Below are positions 1 through 6,432 of a stretch of 12,584 nucleotides of DNA, piece by piece. Under the pieces are notes generated by a model. The model did no database searches, was not told where the DNA came from, and was given only the letters and a program-made list of their open reading frames with translations. The first letter of the stretch is position 1, and every line of letters starts with the position of its first letter. Source of the stretch: Thermomicrobiales bacterium. Lineage in GTDB: Bacteria > Chloroflexota > Chloroflexia > Thermomicrobiales > UBA6265. Made by a program: the position numbers and the translations under genes. Location: NCBI GenBank assembly GCA_030446955.1, contig JAUJMG010000001.1:1-12584 (forward strand), given 5' to 3'.

Positions 1-2
1 CC

Positions 3-1358
3 TGTGGGGCGCAGGATGCCGCCGGCAATGCCGCGGCCGTCCAGTTCAGCGTCACCGTCAATCCGCCCCCCCCGCCCACCCCGGCGCTGGAGTCGGAGTC
101 GCCGGCCGGCCCGACCGATCCTCCCGCGCCAACGCGTAATACGCAACCGCCAGCGCCGACCGCGAATACGCAACCGCCTGCGCTGGCGACGACGCCGAGC
201 ACCGGTTCGGCGCGTGATGCGGTCGTCGCCACGACCCCGGTGGCCACGAGCACCGCTCGTGTCACCGTGACTGCTACCCCCGCGGTGAAGGAAGCAGCGG
301 TGATTGAGGTCGAGCAGGCGGGGGTACTGGTTGAGGAAGCGCCGTCGGTGGCGCCGGCCCTGCCGTTGCCTTGGCCTCCCCCAGGGAACTTTGTCCTCGT
401 CACCGATGGTGGGCCCCTCGGTCGCCTTGCGCTCATCTGGGCCAACCGCGAGTTCCCGATTTCCCAGGAATTCGGCCACACGGCCTTCTCGGTCAGCCAG
501 CCGTTCATGTACCGCTACGGCATCGCCTACGGGCTGGACGGGTTCGAGCATACCGGCCTCGACATCGGGATGCCGGCGGGAACGTGGCTTTACTCCCCCG
601 TTGAAGGCACGGTTAAGACCTCTGGTGGGACTCCGTACTTCACGCATTACGGAAACGGGGAGGTCGGTGTCGGTGAATTGTTGATCGAGACGGACACCGG
701 CGATGAGGTCGTGCTTGGGCACATGGGTGCGATCGCGGTGCGGGTTGGGGAGCGGGTGAAGGTCGGTCAGTTTGTCGGCCTCTCCGGAGGCTTCAACGGC
801 GACCACCTCCACTTGGAGACTCGGGAGCTCCAGGCTGGCGGCGGCTACCGCATCGTCGATCCCCGTCGCAGCTTCCTGGTGGAGGCGCTGGCTTCCTTCG
901 AGTCACTCCGGGATGAGCTTGTGATTGACGGCCGGTTGCTCGATGATTCCATCATCGATCCGACCAGCAGCTACCTGGCTGATGGGGCAGGTGCCGCCTC
1001 GATCAGGCTGGATGAGCGCCAGCTTGGGGACAGCCTGCTGGACTCGCGGCTTACCGAAAATTCCGTTGTCGATCTCGGTGCGGGTCTGGTGATGGAGACG
1101 CACCCTGACCCCTTTCTCCCAGACGATCCGCTGCTGGGCGGCTCGCTCCTTCCAGACTTCGTTGTCGACCCGCGGCAAACGCTCCTACTCGACACCTTTG
1201 CAACAGCGTCCTCACTCCCGGACGACCGCTCCCTCGATGTCGGTTCGTTCGATGACGGTCTGCTTCAGGATTCGATCGTCGATCCGGGAAGTGCCTTCCT
1301 GCTCGAGCCCAGACCGGTTTCTCTCCCGGTGGAGGGTGGCTTCATTCGGGAAATCTAG
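3..1358 (+). CDS. Exported HYR/M23-family metallopeptidase-like protein with C-terminal repeats (5' end outside window)
   Basis: The frame is open from the left edge, so the N-terminus and any signal peptide are missing; 451 residues are visible. Visible residues 1-19 (CGAQDAAGNAAAVQFSVTV) look like the last strands of a HYR/Ig-like surface domain. A Pro/Thr/Ala-rich linker follows (about 20-130), including a duplicated NTQPPA motif. An M23 (LytM/lysostaphin-type) domain spans about 150-290. It has HTGLD (His183 and Asp187, zinc ligands), a LGH motif (His240) and HLH (His268/His270), so the full M23 metal and catalytic set is present. M23 enzymes cut peptidoglycan cross-links or act as cell-wall remodelling modules. 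The remaining ~165 residues are an acidic, leucine-rich degenerate repeat tail. An internal GTG at 240 could be taken for a start, but the upstream frame reads as protein, so I treat the gene as truncated by the window. An extracellular location is inferred from the domain content. Confidence 0.88.
   Translation, partial: CGAQDAAGNAAAVQFSVTVNPPPPPTPALESESPAGPTDPPAPTRNTQPPAPTANTQPPALATTPSTGSARDAVVATTPVATSTARVTVTATPAVKEAAVIEVEQAGVLVEEAPSVAPALPLPWPPPGNFVLVTDGGPLGRLALIWANREFPISQEFGHTAFSVSQPFMYRYGIAYGLDGFEHTGLDIGMPAGTWLYSPVEGTVKTSGGTPYFTHYGNGEVGVGELLIETDTGDEVVLGHMGAIAVRVGERVKVGQFVGLSGGFNGDHLHLETRELQAGGGYRIVDPRRSFLVEALASFESLRDELVIDGRLLDDSIIDPTSSYLADGAGAASIRLDERQLGDSLLDSRLTENSVVDLGAGLVMETHPDPFLPDDPLLGGSLLPDFVVDPRQTLLLDTFATASSLPDDRSLDVGSFDDGLLQDSIVDPGSAFLLEPRPVSLPVEGGFIREI
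852..1334 (+). repeat. Five degenerate (I/V)(I/V)DP protein repeats in the M23 protein tail
   Basis: The motif (I/V)-(I/V)-D-P, usually followed by a Leu-rich strand, recurs at nt 852, 951, 1065 (VVDL), 1161 and 1275. Typical units read DSIIDPTSSYL, NSVVDLGAGLV, DFVVDPRQTLLL and DSIVDPGSAFLLE. Spacings are 33, 38, 32 and 38 codons, so the higher-order period is about 70-71 codons. The first copy (YRIVDPRRSFL) sits where an M23 domain normally ends, which suggests that the tail grew from the terminal strand of the peptidase. The repeats are seen at protein level only; the DNA copies have diverged. Function unknown; it could be a wall-binding or oligomerisation module. Confidence 0.7.
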
Positions 1359-1365
1359 GCTCGCG

Positions 1366-1402
1366 ACCCGAGCGGCGGCGGTGAGACCGCCGCCGCTCGG
1401 GT
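1366..1402 (+). terminator. Hairpin terminator candidate after the M23 gene
   Basis: Eight bases after the M23 stop codon there is a perfect 16-bp inverted repeat (arms 1366-1381 and 1387-1402) around the loop TGAGA. The stem is almost entirely G/C. No T-run follows (next bases GCGTCAAG), so it is not a canonical intrinsic terminator. It may act as a U-less terminator or a 3'-end stabilising hairpin. The position fits transcription ending after the M23 gene. Confidence 0.65.
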
Positions 1403-1449
1403 GCGTCAAGGAGATGGCGGCTACTGAGCGGCGTGCTCCAAGTGAGTAT

Positions 1450-1515
1450 GTGCCCGGCCAGATCTTCCCGCCCGGACACGTGAATATGGGCTCTTCGAGT
1501 GGCGTGGTCGGGCAC
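1450..1515 (+). other. Possible structured element (11-bp stem, 44-nt loop)
   Basis: The arm GTGCCCGGCCA (1450-1460) pairs with TGGTCGGGCAC (1505-1515). Ten pairs are Watson-Crick and one is G-T. The 44-nt loop holds further G/C-rich complementarity (GCCC against GGGC). It lies in the gap between the M23 terminator hairpin and the small ORF at 1692. It does not match any riboswitch class I recognise. It could be a small RNA or leader structure, or chance in GC-rich DNA. The rest of 1403-1691 shows nothing else I can support. Confidence 0.3.
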
Positions 1516-1691
1516 GGTTGATCCCCGGGAGTTCGTCTAGCTTACATAACGAGGTGATGTAGAAGGTAGAGGCGAGACGGGAGAGGGTAGCCCCAAGGAT
1601 CGTTCCGGTGTGCGTTGGCATGATTCGCGCGAGACCGGGAGAACGGGGCGCCGGACCCGCCGACTTGCCGGCGTCGTGGGGACTCGGGACC

Positions 1692-1865
1692 ATGACCAAT
1701 GTCTTTGCTGTCGTGGGAGAGCATCGCCTGGAGCCAGACCGCCTCCTGCTCTTGGGTGATGACGGCCACTACTACGCCTACGCTACCCCCAGCGGTCAGC
1801 CAACAGAAGTTGATCCCTCGGACGAATGGAAGATCGACGAAGGCGTGATCTCCTTCGACTCCTAG
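1692..1865 (+). CDS. Small acidic hypothetical protein (57 aa)
   Basis: The reading frame extends upstream to a GTG at 1608, but the first part (Arg/Gly/Pro-rich) looks non-coding. From the ATG at 1692 the product becomes protein-like: it begins MTNVFAVVGEHRLEPDRLLL and ends in an acidic stretch with EWKIDEGVISFDS. I read it as a short beta-rich segment followed by a GDDGHYYAY turn. A weak purine stretch (GGGGA, about 1677-1681) lies upstream as a possible ribosome binding site. I do not recognise a named family. There are no membrane segments, Cys clusters or DNA-binding motifs. It stands alone between two non-coding stretches, so it is probably monocistronic. An alternative start is the ATG at 1620. 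The protein-like composition makes it more likely real than not, but this rests on appearance only. Confidence 0.5.
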   Translation: MTNVFAVVGEHRLEPDRLLLLGDDGHYYAYATPSGQPTEVDPSDEWKIDEGVISFDS

Positions 1866-2550
1866 GCCAGGGTCCGGCTCCATCGCCTACGGAGGCGCGG
1901 GGGACCATGTGAGGCCGTGTCAGATCTCCCATTCTCTTCAGCGCCCCGCAAGAGCTGCCCTGTGGGCCAGTCCATGGAGCCGGACTACGTTTCTCTTGGA
2001 GACGAGAGGAAGACTGCCTTCGGGGCTCCTCACGTTTCAGGGGCGCTCTCCGCGCACGTGTTCCTCCGTTACGCCTCACCGCACTCCGTCGCTCTGAAAG
2101 CGGCTCGGCCAGTGGTGCGTTAGGCTCCCTCCGTCGCTTGCTCCTCCTAATTCCTGAATCTAGGTTTGCAGGGAAGGGTGGGTCACCTACGGGTTGCCCA
2201 ATACAATGCGGATAAGCGCGGTTGTGCGAAGAAGACGAAATGCAACCTCGCCGCTTGACGTAAACCGCTTTATGCTCCCGCCTCGGGGCCGTAACTATCC
2301 GTGCATGGTGACCCGCTGGCCGCCCAAGGGTCCGAAGCGACGGCTGCACAGCTGGGCGTGGATCTAGCGTTCACCCTCCCATCCGATGGTCGTCTCGCCA
2401 CCGGCGTACGCTTCCAAGCACCCAAGGGCGACCACCACCGCTTACTACGGTCGCTGTGCTTAGACACGAAAGCGTGAAGACACCGACGAGGCTGTCGTCC
2501 ACGGTGATCTTCGAAAGGCGGCCTTGATGCCGTGAGCCCAGGTCGGACCG

Positions 2551-2750
2551 GTGGCCAGCCCGAGCGAAGCCGAGGCAGAAACAACCATCGTCTCCAGGGA
2601 CACGTGTGTATGCGCCAACGGCGTTCTCCATCGCCGGATGGGTGCAATCTCAGGGCGCTCTTCGGCTAGACGAAAGACCAGATTCGACCGCGACAACGTA
2701 TCGAGCCGAAACCGCGTTGTCTCCGCGCCATCGCCACTGTCGCTAGCCAC
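2551..2750. repeat. Diverged ~200-bp inverted repeat (imperfect palindrome), tentative
   Basis: Read forward from 2551 and in reverse complement from 2750, both arms begin GTGGC-(C/T)-AGC and share ACAAC at the same offset. By hand, ungapped, 22 of the outer 40 positions match, 33 of the outer 70, and 40 of all 100. About 27% is expected by chance. The centre is near 2650.5. The arms also translate in equivalent frames to related starts (MASPSEAEAETT on plus, MASDSGDGAETT on minus) and related ends (VVSAPSPLSLAT, VVSASASLGLAT). It may be an old inverted duplication or a decayed hairpin-type element; no target-site duplication was seen. Choosing the best centre inflates the apparent match. Confidence 0.3.
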
Positions 2751-3257
2751 AGCCGGTCTCCATCAGTGGATGCCCTCTCAGACGGTGGGTGTCCATGTCT
2801 TGGACCGATAGGCAGTGCAGTGACTTGGAAGTGACGGCCCAACCTGAGCTACTCATCCACCATTGTTTCGCCAGTGCCCCTCGATTTCGCCATCACCCTC
2901 CCCTGCTCTAGCGTAGTTATGTCTATCAGTCTCGCGTTAGGCCGTTTCAGGGGCATGAAGACGGGAATGTCCTTATCACCAATGATGCGAGCCACATGAC
3001 GTCCGGCGTGGGGGAAGTGAGCGGCTTGTTCCTCGTCCTAAGTCAGCCGGGCGGCATAGCGTTGCCGTCCGCACGCCAGAGGTCTACCCCGTACTTCTCC
3101 CTTGCGAACTTCCAGGCTCAAGTGACGAGCGTCGTTTCCGGAGCCGCCTCGTACTTGGATGTGCTCTCCGTGAAGGGGTCGATCCATAGTCATCCCGCCC
3201 TACCGAAGTGCTAGCATCACCGAGCGGGGGCGCTAGGGTCGGACTGGGGGCGATGTC

Positions 3258-3265
3258 GAGAGGGA
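3258..3265 (+). promoter_or_regulatory. Ribosome binding site supporting the 3271 start
   Basis: The purine run GAGAGGGA lies five bases before ATG 3271. The in-frame ATG at 3253 is preceded only by a G-run, so 3271 is preferred. Confidence 0.55.
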
Positions 3266-3270
3266 CGCGG

Positions 3271-4182
3271 ATGGACGCTGCACAAACTCCCCGGGTAGGG
3301 TTCATCGGCCTGGGCAAGATGGGCCGGCCGATGGCCGCTAATCTCCTCCAAGCGGGATTCCCACTCATTGTGCATAACCGGTCCCGGGGTGCGGTGGAGG
3401 AGATGGTGGCGCGGGGGGCATTCGCGGCGAGCGGCCCGGGAGACATCGCGGCGGCCAGTGATATCGTGCTGACGTGCCTGCCTGATCCGGCTGCGGTCGA
3501 GGCGGTTTACCTTGGCCCCGGAGGCTTGGTCGCTTCCGTCCGGGTGGGGCAGACTTTCGTCGATACCAGTACGGTTGGCTTGGGGACGAGCCGGAGCATC
3601 GCCGCTGCCCTGTCATCGCGGGGCGCTCAGTTTCTCGATGCGCCGGTCAGCGGCGGAGTAGCTGGGGCGGAGGCGGCCAGCCTGACGATCATGGTGGGCG
3701 GTGAGGCGGAGACGTTCGAGCGCGTTCGCCCGGTCCTTGCGGCGATGGGACAACGGTTGCACCACGTCGGGCCGACCGGGAGTGGTACCGTCGTGAAGCT
3801 GGCGAACCAGCTGCTGGTAGGGATCAACGTAGCCGGGGTGGCCGAGGCGATGGTGCTGGGGGTGAAGGCGGGAGCCGATCCGCGCACGATGCTGGACGTG
3901 CTGTCGACCAGCTACGGCGGCAGCCGGATGCTGGAGCGGGTGGTTCCGCTGATGCTAGAGCGCCGGTTCGACGGGGGAACACCGGTTGATCTGCTCCGCA
4001 AGGATCTGGGCTTGATCGCGGATCTGGCGGCAGAACTTGGCGTGCCTATTGCCGGGGGTGAGACGGCGCGGCGCGTCTTTGACGCCGCCAGCGCCGCCCA
4101 CCATGGAACGCGCGACATGGCTGCCGTCGTGCTACCACTTGAAGGGGCAGTCGGTGTCGAGGTGGTGCCTCGACGGGAGTAG
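3271..4182 (+). CDS. NAD(P)-dependent beta-hydroxyacid dehydrogenase (3-hydroxyisobutyrate dehydrogenase / tartronate semialdehyde reductase family)
   Basis: This 303-residue enzyme matches the usual family length of about 290-300. The N-terminal Rossmann domain opens VGFIGLGKMGRPMAANLL, with the GxGxxG dinucleotide loop at Gly13-Gly15-Gly18. The substrate loop DAPVSGG (Asp123-Gly129, Ser127) is present. The catalytic Lys176 lies in GSGTVVKLANQLL with partner Asn179, and the all-alpha C-terminal domain carries the conserved Lys244-Asp245 of KDLGLI. The family oxidises or reduces short beta-hydroxyacids such as 3-hydroxyisobutyrate, 2-hydroxy-3-oxopropionate or threonate. The sequence does not tell me which substrate is used. 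I chose the ATG at 3271 because GAGAGGGA ends five bases upstream and the family begins right before the Rossmann strand. ATG 3253 (in frame) and the ORF-opening codon at 3208 are alternatives. The GH15 gene starts 60 bp downstream, so co-transcription is possible. Confidence 0.9.
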   Translation: MDAAQTPRVGFIGLGKMGRPMAANLLQAGFPLIVHNRSRGAVEEMVARGAFAASGPGDIAAASDIVLTCLPDPAAVEAVYLGPGGLVASVRVGQTFVDTSTVGLGTSRSIAAALSSRGAQFLDAPVSGGVAGAEAASLTIMVGGEAETFERVRPVLAAMGQRLHHVGPTGSGTVVKLANQLLVGINVAGVAEAMVLGVKAGADPRTMLDVLSTSYGGSRMLERVVPLMLERRFDGGTPVDLLRKDLGLIADLAAELGVPIAGGETARRVFDAASAAHHGTRDMAAVVLPLEGAVGVEVVPRRE

Positions 4183-4242
4183 TGTCCGCTCCTCCCCTCC
4201 CCTACCTCCCTGACACAAGGAGCCTTCACGAACGGAGATGCG

Positions 4243-6276
4243 GTGGACAAGAAGGCAGTGCACGAGAAGGATCCGGAAAGGCTCCCTGCCGTCGAAGAGC
4301 GGATTCACGAGGTGGCTGCACCGGAACCAGGGGTGCCGGCCGCTGGCTACCGTCCGATTGGCGACTATGCGCTGATTGGCGACGCTCAGAGTGCCGCGCT
4401 AGTTGCGAGCGACGGCTCAATCGACTGGCTTTGCCTCCCCCATTTCGATAGCCCAGCCGTCTTGTGCCGCTTGCTGGATGCGGCGAAGGGCGGCTTTCTC
4501 GCGCTACGCCCGTCGCAGCCGGTCACACGAGCCATGAGGCGCTATCTGCCCGGGTCAGCGGTGCTGGAAACCACGTTGGAGACAGAGGGCGCGACGCTGC
4601 GCTTGACCGACGCTATGCCTCTGGCGGCTGGGGACCCAGGGCCGGTCCTTGACGGTGTCTGGGGCGGGTGGGGGCGACACCGGGTTATCCGGCTGCTGGA
4701 GGCAGTCGACGGGCCACTTGACGTAGTTCTGGACGCCAGGATCGCCTTTGACTTCGCGGCCACCTCTCCTCTTATCGAGATCGTGCCAGGGAAGGGGGCA
4801 CTCCTCTCCGACGGAAGCGGAGAGCGGTTCCTGGTGCTCGTTTGGGCGGGTGAGCTGGAGGCGGAAGCCGATGGTGTGCTGAGCGGGTCGCTCTGGTTGG
4901 ACCCGGGCGCCACGGCGTCCTGCGTGCTGGCCTATGAGGAAGATATGACCCGGGCGCGGGCACTCCTGGAGGGTGAGGACTGGGCGGGACAGGTCAGGGA
5001 GGCGGATGCGGCCTGGCGTGCCTGGTGCAGCGATTGCCATGTGGAAGGGCCCTATCGCGATGTCCTGCATCGCTCTGCCCTGACGCTCAAGATGCTCACC
5101 TTCGAACCGACCGGGGCGCTAGTGGCAGCCCCCACGACCTCTTTGCCGGAAGCGATTGGTGGGGAGCGCAATTGGGACTACCGGTACTGCTGGCTTCGGG
5201 ATGCCACGTTCACCCTCTACGCGCTCCTGCTCGTGGGGGACGATACGGCGGCACATGCGTTCTGGCATTGGATCGAGCAGGTCTGCGAGGCCGATGAGGA
5301 TGCGCCGGAGCGTCTCCAAATCATGTATGGCGTTCATGGCGAGCGAGACCTTCCTGAGCAAACCCTCGATCACCTGTCTGGCTATCGTGACTCGCGCCCG
5401 GTGCGCATTGGCAACGCCGCCGCGGACCAGCGGCAGTTGGATATCTATGGTGAACTTCTTGATGCCTTCTGGTTCTACCATCAACTTGGGGGACCGGACG
5501 GAGGGGCACCCCCAGCACTGAACCCACGGGTCTGGCCGCTGATGCGATCCGTCGCCGACTACATCTGCGAGATTTGGCGCGAGAAGGACCACGGGCTGTG
5601 GGAGCAGCGGGAGGTGCCGCAGCACTTCGTCTACTCCAAGGTGATGTGCTGGGTTGGGCTTGAGCGGGCGGTCCGGCTAGCCCGCGAGACAGACCTTGCC
5701 TGTGACACGACTCGCTGGGAACGGGAGCGGGACGCGGTGCGGGAGGATATCCTGACGAAGGGGTACAGCGAGAGCGCCCGAGCCTTCACGATGTACTACG
5801 GCACGGATGAGCTGGACGCCGCAACCCTGAGGATGCCCTTAGTCGGGTTCTTGCCGGCGGACGATCCACGGATGCGCTCCACGATCGAGCAGGTCGAGGC
5901 CCAGTTGGGGATCAACGGCTTGGTGATGCGCTACCGAGCGGAAGACGGGTTGGCCGGTCAAGAAGGCGCCTTCTCCATTTGTACCTTCTGGTTGGTTGAC
6001 TGCCTGACGGCACTGGGCCGGATCGACGATGCCCAAGCACTTTTTGAGCGGATGCTTGGCTACGCCAGCGACCTCGGACTGTTCGCGGAAGAGGTGGATC
6101 CGGTCACCGGTGCGGCTCTGGGTAACTACCCACAGGCGTTCACTCACCTCGCGTTGATCGATGCGGGGGTCGATCTCACCGAAGCGCTTCGGCGGCGCAA
6201 CGCGGTTGCGGGCGCGATGCACGACAGGGCCCAAACAGTCCGGCGCGGGGCGTCCCGGCGCCGGCAGCCAGCGTGA
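4243..6276 (+). CDS. Glycoside hydrolase family 15 protein (trehalase / glucoamylase-like)
   Basis: The 677-residue protein has the two-part layout of bacterial GH15 enzymes. After a charged extension of about 36 residues, the trehalase-like N-terminal beta domain starts with RPIGDYALIGD (Arg37 on) and includes SDGSIDWLCLP (Asp61-Trp62). The (alpha/alpha)6 catalytic domain carries RNWDYRYCWLRDATF (Arg309-Asp320, substrate subsite). The presumed general acid Glu454 is in GLWEQRE, and the general base Glu616 or Glu617 is in LFAEEVD, followed by GNYPQAF. All expected active-site motifs are intact. GH15 enzymes release glucose from trehalose, maltooligosaccharides or dextran. The closest architecture I know is the mycobacterial/archaeal trehalase group, but the substrate cannot be fixed from motifs. 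There is no signal peptide, so it is probably cytoplasmic. The GTG start at 4243 has GGAG at 4234-4237. The ATG at 4238 is out of frame. The C-terminus is an Arg-rich tail. Confidence 0.9.
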   Translation: MDKKAVHEKDPERLPAVEERIHEVAAPEPGVPAAGYRPIGDYALIGDAQSAALVASDGSIDWLCLPHFDSPAVLCRLLDAAKGGFLALRPSQPVTRAMRRYLPGSAVLETTLETEGATLRLTDAMPLAAGDPGPVLDGVWGGWGRHRVIRLLEAVDGPLDVVLDARIAFDFAATSPLIEIVPGKGALLSDGSGERFLVLVWAGELEAEADGVLSGSLWLDPGATASCVLAYEEDMTRARALLEGEDWAGQVREADAAWRAWCSDCHVEGPYRDVLHRSALTLKMLTFEPTGALVAAPTTSLPEAIGGERNWDYRYCWLRDATFTLYALLLVGDDTAAHAFWHWIEQVCEADEDAPERLQIMYGVHGERDLPEQTLDHLSGYRDSRPVRIGNAAADQRQLDIYGELLDAFWFYHQLGGPDGGAPPALNPRVWPLMRSVADYICEIWREKDHGLWEQREVPQHFVYSKVMCWVGLERAVRLARETDLACDTTRWERERDAVREDILTKGYSESARAFTMYYGTDELDAATLRMPLVGFLPADDPRMRSTIEQVEAQLGINGLVMRYRAEDGLAGQEGAFSICTFWLVDCLTALGRIDDAQALFERMLGYASDLGLFAEEVDPVTGAALGNYPQAFTHLALIDAGVDLTEALRRRNAVAGAMHDRAQTVRRGASRRRQPA

Positions 6277-6370
6277 AACTGGTTCCAATGCTCTTCGGTG
6301 CAGTTCGCTCGGCCCATGCTTCTGGGTTGGCGTCATGAAACGTCTGCTGCAGCCGGTTACCTCTAGTGGT

Positions 6371-6391
6371 GCCCCCGGCAAAGCCCCCGGC
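6371..6391 (+). repeat. 9-bp direct repeat in the gap before the M42 gene
   Basis: GCCCCCGGC occurs at 6371-6379 and 6383-6391, separated by AAA, in the 156-bp gap between the GH15 and M42 genes. It could be an operator or replication slippage. No clear promoter boxes are visible beside it. Confidence 0.35.
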
Positions 6392-6432
6392 CTCGTTTCA
6401 AATCGTGCGCTCCACGACGGAAAGGACGGTGC

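Larger units (their letters stand above)
1866..3270. other. About 1.4 kb without a convincing gene
   Basis: All frames are broken or give Arg/Ser/Pro-rich products with no recognisable motif. Base composition looks less GC-rich than the flanking genes, and the third-position G/C bias seen in the real genes is lacking. The longest frames (minus 1783-2349, minus 2270-2647, plus 2551-2811, plus 2996-3214) show no family signature. The minus 1783-2349 frame also covers the 57-aa gene antisense. I see no tRNA, terminator or transposase remnant. The only structure found is the self-complementary region at 2551-2750, plus a short CTAGC/GCTAG inverted pair just upstream of the dehydrogenase. It may be decayed coding or mobile DNA, or a long regulatory spacer. 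Confidence 0.55.

Noticed and set aside
1783..2349. 188-codon minus-strand frame
   Set aside because: It is Arg/Ser/Pro-rich with no motif, and it overlaps the 57-aa gene antisense.
2551..2750. Calling the palindromic region a MITE or insertion sequence
   Set aside because: No target-site duplication, transposase or second copy is visible; only diverged self-complementarity is seen.
2996..3214. 72-codon plus-strand frame upstream of the dehydrogenase
   Set aside because: There is no ribosome binding site and no recognisable motif, and the codon choice is unlike the neighbouring genes; not distinguishable from chance.
4238..4240. ATG just upstream of the GH15 gene as its start
   Set aside because: It is out of frame with the GH15 coding sequence; GTG 4243 is in frame and has GGAG five bases upstream.
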